The notes beneath the pieces are model-generated. The model ran no database searches. It saw nothing but the letters and a program-made list of their open reading frames with translations, and was not told where the DNA came from. From the NCBI RefSeq assembly GCF_002741015.1, contig NZ_CP016617.1, positions 1,240,001 through 1,304,000 of the forward strand: DNA of 64,000 nt, in the 5' to 3' direction. Of the stretch, positions 37,216 through 45,425 are shown in pieces; position 1 is the stretch's first letter, and each line of letters opens with the position of its first letter. The translations under genes were made by a program, and so were the position numbers. Source of the DNA: Microvirga ossetica (lineage in GTDB: Bacteria; Pseudomonadota; Alphaproteobacteria; Rhizobiales; Beijerinckiaceae).

Positions 37216-38076
37216 TCAAACACTCGATCCGCATGCCCCTGGGGCGTCGTCCAAGAGCTTCAAATGGGCGATGCCATAGGGTCGAACGCCCGTGAAGAAG
37301 CGAAACGACGACCAGAGAATGTCGTATGGCCAACCCAGCCGCTCCATCACCGGGTGGGTGTCGATCACACGCCAGTGCGGCTCGCCGAGCGACAGCTCCT
37401 CCGGGCCCGCCAGACCCCATTTGAACTCGGCCCCGAGCCGGCGCATGGACGAGTTCAGCCACGCCTGTCCCACCATCTGGGCACAGTAGTAGTCGTAGGC
37501 GAACTCCACCGGGCCGCCATTTTGTACCTCGGCGAGGTCTCGCGCCAACTGAAAAACCTGCGCGCGCTCAAGATACATCAAGAGACCTTCGGCCACCACG
37601 AAAGTCGGGCCTTGCAGATCTCCGAGGATGGAGGTCCAGCCTGCCTCTGCGACTGAGGCGCTCACGAGGCGCCTGCGCGGGTGGGGCGGGAACAGGGTGC
37701 GTCGCAACTCCGCGACCGCGGGGAGATCGACATCCAGCCACTGGAGCTGGCCGTTATCAAGGCGCTCGAACTGGGTCGATAGGCCGGACCCGAGGCTGAG
37801 CACTTGAGCGTCAGGGTGGTGGTTGAGGAAGTCGCGTAAGAGCTGATCCAAGATCAGACTGCGCTCGACCAAGCCCCGCAGCATCTCGCGATCGGCTTCG
37901 AACGGGGTGAGGTCGCAAGCAAGGCGCGCGGCGATCGCTTCGGCAGCCGGGTCAGCAAAGCCCTGGTTGGGAAAAAGGCGGCGAGCGAGCACGCGTGCGG
38001 CCAGGGGAATGAGTAAGGTCTGCTCGACGCAGTCCAGATCCGCAGTAGAGCGGCCGGTTTTCGGGCGGATGGTCAA
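37216..38076 (-). CDS. LCMT/PPM1-like class I methyltransferase
   Basis: This 286-residue protein belongs to the leucine-carboxyl-methyltransferase-like (PPM1, polyketide O-methyltransferase-like) family. AQVLSLGSGLSTQFERL near residue 90 is the SAM-binding loop, LQWLDVDLPAVAELRR the acidic strand that binds SAM ribose, and FVVAEGLLMYLERAQV the family-typical segment after it. The start gives MTIRPKTGRSTADLDCVEQTLLIPL. The substrate is unknown; bacterial members methylate carboxyl or hydroxyl groups of small molecules. It converges on phaC copy 2 with 86 bases between the stops. No operon partner is seen. Confidence 0.8.
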   Translation of the reverse strand: MTIRPKTGRSTADLDCVEQTLLIPLAARVLARRLFPNQGFADPAAEAIAARLACDLTPFEADREMLRGLVERSLILDQLLRDFLNHHPDAQVLSLGSGLSTQFERLDNGQLQWLDVDLPAVAELRRTLFPPHPRRRLVSASVAEAGWTSILGDLQGPTFVVAEGLLMYLERAQVFQLARDLAEVQNGGPVEFAYDYYCAQMVGQAWLNSSMRRLGAEFKWGLAGPEELSLGEPHWRVIDTHPVMERLGWPYDILWSSFRFFTGVRPYGIAHLKLLDDAPGACGSSV

Positions 38077-38348
38077 CGCCGTGCTCGCTCTCTCGATGGC
38101 GGTAGGGGCCGCCTCGGAGAGAACCTTGCTGCCCTGGCGAGCTGCCGCCGGGCATTCGCGCGATCCTGGATATTTAGATCCTGCACTGGCATAGCTTTAG
38201 CCTCTGCGGAGGCGAGGCGGGCACGCGTATCGTCCTGTCCCCTTGAAGGTGAGTTCCTGGACCATCAGGGACGAGGGCCACCAGGCTGAGAGTGCGGCCC
38301 GCCCGGTTCGGAGATGCCTCTCAGAGCAGTCTCGGCATAATGGCCGTC

Positions 38349-38441
38349 CTATATCACCGCGACGTCACCCAGCGAGATGATGCCAACGGGGCGCTTGTCC
38401 CTGTTCAGGACCGGCAAGCGCCGATCGGAATATATCGCGCC
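38349..38441 (-). pseudogene. CBS-domain remnant
   Basis: Thirty codons before a TAG stop read as the end of a CBS domain: SDRRLPVLNRDKRPVGIIS followed by LGDVAVI. A CBS protein needs at least two such modules (about 140 residues); upstream codons give no further match, so only the tail survives. CBS domains usually bind adenosine nucleotides. Confidence 0.55.
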
Positions 38442-38788
38442 GACGCGGATGCACGGCCGCATGCTCATGGGTCATAGTACGCCTATCGCCCTGCCCCTAC
38501 AATCTGCCGATGACTGCCCACTGGTCTGCCCCCTGGAGAGTGGTCCTCCATGACGTATGGCTTTTAAGCCGATGGTCCAATCCCCCGATGTAGTGGAAAG
38601 AAGACGGTGGTTCTGACCGAGTGGAGGCTGGACGACGAGGATGCGCCAGGGACTTGCCGATTGAGCTGACCCATTCCTGAATCTAGACCTCGGAAGGTCT
38701 GTAACGGGTCAGGTACTGCCGCTCAGCTTAAACGTGCCAAGGTCCGCTTCACTCTCCTCTTGCAGAAATTCGGCTAAGGTCAGCCTCG
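38442..38788. other. Gene-free stretch with palindromic extragenic repeats
   Basis: No gene is visible. It contains a nested palindrome at 38667-38711, the motif AAGGTCCGCT at 38739-38748, and the outer half of the repeat that the group II intron entered (CGGCTAAGGTCAGCCTCG, ending at 38788). Confidence 0.6.
38667..38711. repeat. REP-like nested palindrome
   Basis: TGACCC (38667-38672) pairs with GGGTCA (38706-38711), and inside it AGACCT (38685-38690) pairs with AGGTCT (38695-38700). The right half, AGGTCTGTAACGGGTCAGG, recurs as AGGTCTGGAACGGGTCAGG near 63178, so it belongs to a dispersed family. Confidence 0.7.
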
Positions 38789-38856
38789 GTAGAGTCGAGG
38801 ATGGGCGCGGTAGCTTGGGCCATTCGGCAACGCCCCGTTTCCCATCCCCTCTCATC

Positions 38857-38889
38857 GAACCGGACGTGCGGCGCTACCGCATCCGGCTC
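38857..38889 (-). ncRNA. Group II intron domain V
   Basis: The catalytic hairpin begins GAGCCGGATGCGG on the minus strand and ends CCGCACGTCCGGTTC, matching the conserved domain V pattern, with paired 5' GAGCCGGA and 3' TCCGGTTC arms. It follows the reverse transcriptase gene by 12 bases, the expected position. Confidence 0.85.
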
Positions 38890-38900
38890 TCCGACTGGCT

Positions 38901-40224
38901 TCACTGCAAGACCCACGGCGGGGCAGTTCGGGGCAAGCGTTCCAGAGCCAGCACACCGCGCTCACCATGGATGACGTCGTAGGTGAACTGTCGGTTGCCG
39001 CGCCCCTGCACCTTATGCCGTCTGGCGAGGAAAGCGCGCACGCGCTCGGTGACGTACTGGTCCATCCCGCGGAAGGCCGGACGAGATGTCCCATAGGCGA
39101 AGTCGTTCGACCAGCCGCGCAGGGACCTGTTCAGCCTATCGCGCACTTCTTCCCATGGTTCAGTGTGGCCGGGCGTCAGCAGGTTGGCGACCTTCGTCTT
39201 GAGCCGTTGCACACTCTTCTTGGACGGGCTCGCACCCAGATACCGTCGGCCGTTCGCCTTGTAATAGTGAGGCCCGAACGAGTAGCCGAGGAAGTCGAAG
39301 CGCTCCTGGCGGGCATCCTTCAGCGAGGTCTTGGCCTCGTTGATGCTCAACCCAAGCCGTGTCATCACGGCCTTCGTCCACGTCAGCGCCTCAGCCGCAC
39401 GACCGCGGCTGAGGATGACGAAGTCGTCGGCATACGAGACGACATGGGCTCGGAACGTTTCGCCGCATCCGGTCAACCGCCAATGCTTCAGGAACCGGTT
39501 CATGTAGATGTTGGCCAGCAGCGGGCTCGCGACGCCGCCCTGGGGCGTGCCTCGTGAACTGCTCTTGCCACCACTCATGCGTCGGGTTCCGTCAGCATCC
39601 CGCTCTTCGATCGGTGCCTTCAGCCACAGCCTGATCAGCCGCAGCACGGAACCGTCTGCAACCCGCCGCGCCACCGATTGAAGGAGCTCGCGGTGCGGGA
39701 TCGTATCGAAGTAGCGGGACAGGTCAGCATCAACCACATCGGTGTAGCCCCGGCAGATCAGCCGGTGCACTTCCTTGACCGCATCCACCGCCCCACGTGC
39801 AGGGCGATAGCCGTAGGCATTGTCCTCGAAGTCGGCCTCGAAGATCGGCTCCAGCACGAGCTTTGCGGCGGTTTTGCACGACCCGATCCCGAACGGTGGG
39901 AATGCCGAGCGCTCGCTCGCCGCCATCCGGCTTCGGGATCGTCACCCGCCGCACCGGATCGGGCCGATACGTCTTCGAGACCAGTTCCTCGCGCACCCCC
40001 GCCAGCCAGGCCTCTAGGCCCTGCGCCTCGATCTGTTCGAAACTCATCCCGTCCACCCCTGAAGCACCCGCATTGGCGCGGGCCAGCCCGTAGGCGTGAC
40101 GCAGGAGGTCGTCGCGACAGATCTTGTCGTAGAGCCCATAGAAGCGGAAGGCGGGCTGCGCCTTCGCCTTGCAATAGAGCTTTCTCTGAAGGATCCGGAT
40201 CTTCTCAGGTGTTGCTAGACTCAT
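38901..40224 (-). pseudogene. ltrA: Group II intron reverse transcriptase/maturase, frameshifted
   Basis: The protein is split between two frames. The first (from ATG 40224) has LVSKTYRPDPVRRVTIPKPD and GIPTVRDRVVQ. The second resumes at TAAKLVLEPIFEADFEDNAYG and carries the RT catalytic YADD (VVSYADDFVILSRG), GTPQGGVASPLLANIYM, and the thumb/X domain that ends in HGERGVLALERLP. The break is one extra base in an A-run on the coding strand (T-run 39872-39875); removing it restores VVQTAAKLV. The combined length, about 440 residues, is normal. No obvious endonuclease domain is seen. Unless ribosomes slip here, the maturase is inactive. Confidence 0.88.
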
Positions 40225-40832
40225 CGCCAATCACCCTCACCTCACCATCGTCGAAAGCGCACCAGAAGTCAGGGTCCTTTGCTCCGCCAGCGTTACCCGG
40301 CCTCAGCGCTCGTATGACCCTGTCCGACTCCCGCCCTGGCCGGCGTCTTACAACACCGTTGAGGCCGCTACCCTCGCGTAGGACGGGTCTCCCCCGATTA
40401 CCCGCATCACCCTTCCGACGTGCCGTGCCCACTACCCCGGCGGATCGAGCGGGTGCGTGTGTCGATTGCTTCCCCGCTCGCACGGCCTTCCCCAAATGGC
40501 AGGAGGGTCGGCATCCGCATTGTCACTTTCGAGGCCTGCTCAGGCTTCACTCACGTTACGGCCCACCGGATTGCTCAGCCGCCTTACAGCGACCTTTGTC
40601 ACGAGGCTCCGGCCCGTCCGGTCGCCCGGCCGAACCGCTCGTCAGCTACCAGATCAATCGACAACTCTCTGGGTGGAATCTTCCTCCACTGGTGATCCGC
40701 GCCTTCGGGGCGCACTGCCATTTCCAGACCTTCCGCTATGGTGCAGTCCGAGATGGCGTAGCCCCTTGAGTTGGACGAACGAAACTCATGAGGTCCAATC
40801 TGGGCCCACCCGTATGGTCGCTCTCAAATCAA

Positions 40833-40865
40833 AGCCCGCCAGATCACAACGAGGATTGGCGGGCT
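40833..40865 (-). terminator. Rho-independent-like terminator of the esterase gene
   Basis: AGCCCGCCA (40833-40841) and TGGCGGGCT (40857-40865) form a perfect 9-bp stem. On the minus strand it is followed by TTTGATTTGA, and it begins nine bases beyond the esterase stop codon. Confidence 0.7.
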
Positions 40866-40873
40866 CTTTGTGC

Positions 40874-42142
40874 TTACACGGGAGATGGAGCTTTCGGCTT
40901 TGGGTGCTCAAGGAAGAAGCGCATCATCTCGCGGCTGGCCTCGGGCCCGTGTGGCTCAGTGTAGGAACCAGTCGCACTTCCACCAGACCAAGCATGACCC
41001 GCCCCGTGGAGCACCCAATGCTCAAGCATTGGGTGTCCGCTGTCATCGCACCCGACTGTACGGGTGTAGCCTACTCCCCCTGGAGACTGCCCGCGGCTGA
41101 CCGTCGTGCGGAGATCCGAGCTCGCCTTCGACTGAGCAATGACCTGATCGCCATTGACGGGGTTAACAGTCGTGTCGCGATCGCCATGGAACACGATGGT
41201 CGGCACGAGCTGATTGGTTCCACTATGATGAAGCGTTCCGCCCTGTCGCATGGCAGCGAACGCGGACGGCATGTCACGAGCCGCCCCACACGCTAGCCCG
41301 GAGTGCACCCCAACCGCCGCATAGAGGTCTGGGTAAGCCGAGCCCATGATTGCCGCGGCGGCCCCGCCGGCTGAGAGCCCAGCGACATAGATCCGTCCTG
41401 GTTCGACCGAGAAGTCGCGCATGATCTGACGCGTGATGCCGGCGATCAGCGAGGGCTCGCCCCGATCCCGCTGCTGATCGCCTGCGTTGAACCAGTTCCA
41501 GCACTTGGACACGTTGGCCGACTGGGCCTGTGCCGGATAGGCAACCAGAAACGTCTGCTCCTCGGCCAATTCGTTCATCTGCGTCCCAGCGGCAAAATCG
41601 TCCGGCGACTGGGTGCAGCCGTGCAGCATCACCACGAGCGGCACAGGCTGACCCGAGTAGCTGCTTGGGATGTAGACCTTGTAGGCACGGCTTCCCGCCT
41701 CATTGGCAAAGGACTTCTCTTCAAACCGGGCTCCCTCCGGCAGCGGGGCCGGCGCGCGGGTCGGGTCAAGCCCGACCAATCCATCGAGACCAAGCGTGGA
41801 GCCGGATTGGCCCACACGGTCGAGGAAGCCGCGTAGCGCCTCCGGCACCTGCGGATGGGCCAAGCCTCCGGCAAGACTGTCAAACGCGTTAGAAGGAGGA
41901 TGCGAGGAGTCGAATTTTGGCGGGGTCCACGCCCCTCCTCCGGAGGATGGGGGCACCATATTGATGATCCGCGAGAAATGCCCCGGTGGGCGCTTGCTTG
42001 CATCTCCTGCGGCATCGCTCGGGGCGGTTGACGGATTGGCGCCCGGAAGTTCGCCCCGAAGGACCGCCATGGCTTCGGCGAGCCGGCCTTCGCGGGTGAG
42101 GCGGGTTGCCTCGAGCATATCGATATTCGCTTTTGCGTTCAT
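40874..42142 (-). CDS. PHB-depolymerase-family esterase
   Basis: This 422-residue alpha/beta hydrolase of the PHB depolymerase family (TIGR01840-like) would hydrolyse polyester or related esters. PLVVMLHGCTQSPDDFAAGT is the oxyanion segment, VAGLSAGGAAAAIMGSAYP holds the catalytic Ser (GLSAGG), HGDRDTTVNP the Asp, and HGAGHAWSGG the His. The N-terminal 150 residues are Pro/Ser/Gly-rich with no clear secretion signal, so a cytoplasmic role is as likely as an exported one. The ATG at 42142 has AGGA eight bases upstream. A ribbon-helix-helix regulator lies upstream on the same strand, and a terminator follows the stop. Confidence 0.9.
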   Translation of the reverse strand: MNAKANIDMLEATRLTREGRLAEAMAVLRGELPGANPSTAPSDAAGDASKRPPGHFSRIINMVPPSSGGGAWTPPKFDSSHPPSNAFDSLAGGLAHPQVPEALRGFLDRVGQSGSTLGLDGLVGLDPTRAPAPLPEGARFEEKSFANEAGSRAYKVYIPSSYSGQPVPLVVMLHGCTQSPDDFAAGTQMNELAEEQTFLVAYPAQAQSANVSKCWNWFNAGDQQRDRGEPSLIAGITRQIMRDFSVEPGRIYVAGLSAGGAAAAIMGSAYPDLYAAVGVHSGLACGAARDMPSAFAAMRQGGTLHHSGTNQLVPTIVFHGDRDTTVNPVNGDQVIAQSKASSDLRTTVSRGQSPGGVGYTRTVGCDDSGHPMLEHWVLHGAGHAWSGGSATGSYTEPHGPEASREMMRFFLEHPKPKAPSPV

Positions 42143-42238
42143 GGTTTCGGTCCTGTGGTTGGGCAAAGCGGGGCCTGCCCCTTCCGTCGGGAAGGGTTGG
42201 GCAGGTTCGAAAGTCGGGGAGACGGAGCTACCCGGTGG

Positions 42239-42658
42239 TCAGCGCATGCGGTCCTTCAGCGCCTCTTTCACGGCCGGACTGGCGTGCAAGGCGCCAAGGA
42301 CGTGAAGGGAGGCAATCGTCTGCCGCGCCAGCTCGGGCGTGACATCGTTGGCGATGCTGGCAAGACCCAGAACCTGGATGTGCAGCATTTCTCCGGCTGC
42401 CTGCACGGCCTCGAGGTCCTGGCGACCGTAGTGGCGCAGGCCGAGGTCGAGCTGGTGCCGGTCCACTGATTTCTTGACGGCGTCGGTATGACGATCAAGC
42501 TGGTTTCGAATAGCGGTCCGGATGAAGTCGGTCCGGTTGGAGTAGAAACCCTCCTGCACGAGCAGATCGATGTGGCCAAGGTCGACATAGCCCAGGTTGA
42601 TCGTAATCTTCTCGCTATCGGAAGCCTTAGGTCGAAGTTCGTGCACGTTGGCCGCCAT
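42239..42658 (-). CDS. Ribbon-helix-helix (CopG-like) regulator
   Basis: The product is 139 residues. An N-terminal ribbon-helix-helix fold is visible: KITINLGYVDLGHIDLLVQEG then YSNRTDFIRTAIRNQLDRH, the second helix with the typical NRTDFIRTAIR. The C-terminal 75 residues (LGLRHYGRQDLEAVQAAGEML) form a predicted helical domain of unknown ligand, ending near ALKDRMR. The ATG has GAGGGCGG upstream. It precedes the PHB-depolymerase-like esterase by 96 bases on the same strand and may regulate it; a tandem 11-bp repeat just ahead of its start is a candidate binding site. Confidence 0.85.
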   Translation of the reverse strand: MAANVHELRPKASDSEKITINLGYVDLGHIDLLVQEGFYSNRTDFIRTAIRNQLDRHTDAVKKSVDRHQLDLGLRHYGRQDLEAVQAAGEMLHIQVLGLASIANDVTPELARQTIASLHVLGALHASPAVKEALKDRMR

Positions 42659-42679
42659 AGCCGCCCTCTTTTCACCATC

Positions 42680-42701
42680 TATATGGATGGTATCTGGATG
42701 G
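42680..42701. promoter_or_regulatory. Candidate operator: two tandem 11-bp repeats
   Basis: TATATGGATGG (42680-42690) is followed directly by TATCTGGATGG (42691-42701). Repeats spaced by one helical turn, 21 bases ahead of a ribbon-helix-helix gene start, fit the way such dimers bind side by side. This is inference. Confidence 0.45.
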
Positions 42702-42915
42702 CGGGCGTCGCAAGTTCAAGACCCAGTATCGTCTTTCCCTGATTTCAGCCTGCTGCTTCGCGTCTATGTCACAGGACAGCTATCCGGATTGGGAGCACGG
42801 GCCTCAAAGGAGCCCGGAGACCAGTCTCGGGGTTAATGTGGAAAGGCCTGGAAACGTCCCTTCACACAGCAAGAACCTGCCGACCTGATACCCTTCTGGA
42901 CCTCAACGGTGCCCC

Positions 42916-43950
42916 ATGAACGAACACGGCGAAGATTGGCGCTCCAAGCTCGAAGAGGAGGCCGCTCCCGGTGTGCAACCGGACGATCTCAACCGCGCCC
43001 ATGAGCCCGGTCGGGGACGGGAGGCGAATACCCCCGGGGAGATCCCGGCCCGCGGGTGGAAGGACATTCTCTGGCGTGTGCTCTGGGGGATCTCGGAAGA
43101 TCGTATCCTGTCGACCTCGGGCGGGGTTGCTTTCTTTGCCCTGCTGGCGGTCTTCCCGGCGATTGCCACCATCGTGTCACTCTACGGGCTCTTTGCCGAC
43201 ACCAGCACGATCAGGGGCCACCTGTCCCTACTGGCGGGCATTTTGCCCGGCGGGGTGCTGGAGCTCATCGGGGAGCAGATCTCCCTGATCGCCACCCAGG
43301 GCAATGATACGCTCAGCGTCGCCTTCATTATCGGCTTTCTAGTGGCACTCTGGAGCGCGAACTCGGGGGTTGCGGCCCTTTTCGATGCCCTCAACGTGGT
43401 CTACGGCGAGAAGGAGAAGCGGAGCCTGTTGCGCTTTTACGCGACCACATTCCTGCTCACCCTGGGCATGATCGGCTTCATCATCCTGGCCATCAGTGTG
43501 GTGGTGGTCGCACCTGTCGCTCTCACCTTTGTAGGCTTCGTGACGCCGGCCGAACGGCTCCTGGCCATCCTGCGCTGGCCGCTTCTTCTCGCGGTGGTGG
43601 GCGTGTGGCTGGCCGTCATCTATCGCTACGGCCCGAGCCGCCGTGATCCGAAGTGGCGCTGGGTGACCTGGGGCAGTGTCACGGCGGCCGTGCTCTGGCT
43701 CGCCGCTTCGATGCTGTTTTCCTGGTACGTGGCCAACTTCGACAGCTATAACAAGACCTACGGTTCGCTGGGTGCCGGCGTTGGCTTCATGGTGTGGATC
43801 TGGCTGTCGGTGGTGATCGTCCTGCTTGGGGCCGACCTCAATGCCGAGATGGAGCACCAGACGGCTCGCGACAGCACTGAAGGGACGCCGAGGCCGCTAG
43901 GTACCCGCGGCGCCAACATGGCGGATCATGTTGGTGCGTCGCACGTCTGA
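42916..43950 (+). CDS. YihY/BrkB-family membrane protein
   Basis: This 344-residue inner-membrane protein of the YihY (BrkB-like) family has six hydrophobic helices between about 70 and 315. The family-typical opening SEDRILSTSGGVAFFALLAVFPAIATIVSLYG, the central VALWSANSGVAALFDALNVVY, and the late YKTYGSLGAGVGFMVWIWLS-like segment (NKTYGSLGAGVG) are present. The 55-residue N-terminus is charged and cytoplasmic. It starts at ATG (MNEHGEDW). The physiological role of the family is not settled; transport or membrane integrity have been proposed. No operon partner is apparent; an IS630 element lies 100 bases downstream. Confidence 0.88.
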   Translation: MNEHGEDWRSKLEEEAAPGVQPDDLNRAHEPGRGREANTPGEIPARGWKDILWRVLWGISEDRILSTSGGVAFFALLAVFPAIATIVSLYGLFADTSTIRGHLSLLAGILPGGVLELIGEQISLIATQGNDTLSVAFIIGFLVALWSANSGVAALFDALNVVYGEKEKRSLLRFYATTFLLTLGMIGFIILAISVVVVAPVALTFVGFVTPAERLLAILRWPLLLAVVGVWLAVIYRYGPSRRDPKWRWVTWGSVTAAVLWLAASMLFSWYVANFDSYNKTYGSLGAGVGFMVWIWLSVVIVLLGADLNAEMEHQTARDSTEGTPRPLGTRGANMADHVGASHV

Positions 43951-44046
43951 CGCGGGAGGAAACGCCGTTGCCAGAGACGCCCCCAAGCCGTTGCCGCGCC
44001 CCTGGTCAAGACGCCTGATAAAGCCAGAGCTTGTGCTGAACAAACC

Positions 44047-45116
44047 CTAAGCAGCGATTCGGTGGTTGGCCAACGGATGGCGACTTCGCTCGCAATTGAG
44101 CATCGCGACCGCCTCGTGGATGGCATCATCGAGGGTCTCTGGACCCGCGAAAGTCTGGTGAGCAAGATGATGCTGCTTCAGATCGCGCCAGAGCTCTTCG
44201 ATGGCGTTGAGTTCGGGAGCGTACTTTGGCAGCCATTCGACCGTGAGCCAGGGCGCCCGCTCGGCGAGGGCGGCGCGCGTCGCCTTGCTGGTGTGGATCG
44301 GGCCATTATCGAGGACGAGCACGATCGGCTTCGTCGCACGAGCGGACGTTGGGCCATACTGCGTGTCGATCTGGTCCAGCAGCGCGATGAAATCGGCACT
44401 GCGCTTGCTCCGGCTGGTGCGCACGATCAGGTCCCGCGGGGCCCAGTCGAGCAGACCGAGCATCGCCACCTTGGCGGCTTGGCCGGGCGCTGGAATGCGC
44501 AGATCCGCGCCCTTCTTGGCCCAAGCATGGGCGAGATAGGGGTGGGTGAGCGCTTCGGATTCATCCCCGAACAAGAGCACGATATCGCCCGCCTCGGCCT
44601 GCGCCTTCAGGAGCTTGCGGCGCAGGCCAGCGCGGTCCACGGCGTCTGCATCCTGGCGGCCCTTCAGGGTATGGCGCGGCCGGCGCCAGCGGAAATCCCC
44701 TTTTGGCGCAACACGACCGAGAGCCGTGAGCGCGAGATGCGCACGCCGGAGCGCTTCTCGATCTCGTCGGCCAGCCGCGGCAAGGTCCAATTGGGGCGAT
44801 TTGCGACCGATCCCGCCAGAACCGCCTCGGCCACCGCGAGCGCCCGCTCGGCCTTGACCGGTGCCGGTCCCGGGGCAACGGATCGCCGCAGCGCGTCGAC
44901 CCCACCCGTCATGAAAGCGCTGCGCCAGAGCCGCACGGTATCCTCGCGCACGCCGAAGGCCTCGGCGATCCGCGGGCTCGTCCAGCCCGCCAGGGTCAGC
45001 AGGAGCGCCCGCGCCCGATCCGCCTCGCCCCGATCGCGCGAGTGGCTGAGAGCCATGAGCTCACGCCGCTGCGCGGCGCTTGCGACAACAGGGGATTTGC
45101 CCGCCATGATCCGCAT
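44047..45116 (-). CDS. IS630-family transposase (orfA/orfB, -1 frameshift)
   Basis: The N-terminal part, from ATG 45116, holds the helix-turn-helix (GEADRARALLLTLAGWTSPRIAE) and ends out of frame at 44664. The C-terminal part, in the -1 frame down to 44047, holds the DDE catalytic domain: VLLFGDESEALTHPYLAHAW, PIVLVLDNGPIHTSKATR and PKYAPELNAIEELW. The frames join exactly at the slippery heptamer A_AAG_GGG (44697-44703), giving LRQKG then DFRWRRPRHTLKG. The combined length is about 355 residues, normal for IS630. The TAG stop uses the TA of the target duplication plus one flanking base. Confidence 0.88.
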
Positions 45117-45180
45117 CCCGAACCAAACTATGAGATGGAATCACAGACAGCATCCGTTGGCCACCCCGCTGAAACCTGCT
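44050..45180 (-). mobile_element. IS630-family insertion sequence, complete
   Basis: The element is 1131 bp, bounded by 30-bp imperfect inverted repeats (44050-44079 and 45151-45180; both begin AGCAG from the outside and share GGCCAACGGATG inside), with the TA target duplicated at 44048-44049 and 45181-45182. It carries one transposase in two frames joined by a slippery heptamer. Its features are consistent and no decay is apparent. Confidence 0.85.
44697..44703 (-). other. Slippery heptamer A_AAG_GGG for -1 frameshift
   Basis: In the orfA frame the codons read CAA AAG GGG ATT; slipping back one base gives AAA GGG GAT TTC and continues in the DDE frame. The heptamer fits the X_XXY_YYZ rule exactly. 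Confidence 0.8.
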
Positions 45181-45284
45181 TAGCACGCAAGTTCCAAGGA
45201 GTTTGGAGAACGGAACGTTATGGAGTGCAGCGTCACCGAATCTTCCGCTGCGGGTCAAACTGAGTAGTAGCGGATGTCGGTGCG

Positions 45285-45350
45285 AAGGTCCGCTCATCCC
45301 AGTAGTGCGGAAGTACGGCTAAGGTCAGCCTCGTGCAGCTTCTGGACCTT
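45285..45350. repeat. Intact copy of the palindromic extragenic repeat
   Basis: The stretch runs from AAGGTCCGCT (45285-45294) to an inverted pair AAGGTC (45321-45326) and GACCTT (45345-45350). The segment CGGCTAAGGTCAGCCTCG is shared with 38771-38788, where the group II intron interrupts the repeat. Confidence 0.75.
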
Positions 45351-45425
45351 TGAAGCGATAAGCATGGTATGGAGGAGGCAGAGTGACTGCAGTCGACTGG
45401 CCATGTTCCGGGACTTAGCCAAGTG

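Larger units (their letters stand above)
38789..40715 (-). mobile_element. Group II intron with maturase
   Basis: On the minus strand the element starts with GTGCGCCCC (5' end at 40715), carries a reverse transcriptase, and ends with domain V (38857-38889), a domain VI-like stem (GGATGGG/CCCATCC) and a terminal CTAC at 38789. The ends are supported by an uninterrupted copy of the target at 45308-45350: there GCA|CGAGGCTGACCTTAGCC is continuous, whereas here GCA and CGAGG flank the intron. The length is about 1.93 kb. It lies in an extragenic palindromic repeat, so it interrupts no gene. Confidence 0.85.

Noticed and set aside
38667..38711. Rho-independent terminator
   Set aside because: Palindromic but has no T-run, no adjacent gene end, and its halves recur elsewhere as a repeat family.
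39678..40769. 363-codon plus-strand frame across the intron
   Set aside because: Antisense of the reverse transcriptase and intron RNA; Pro/Ser/Arg-rich and without homology.
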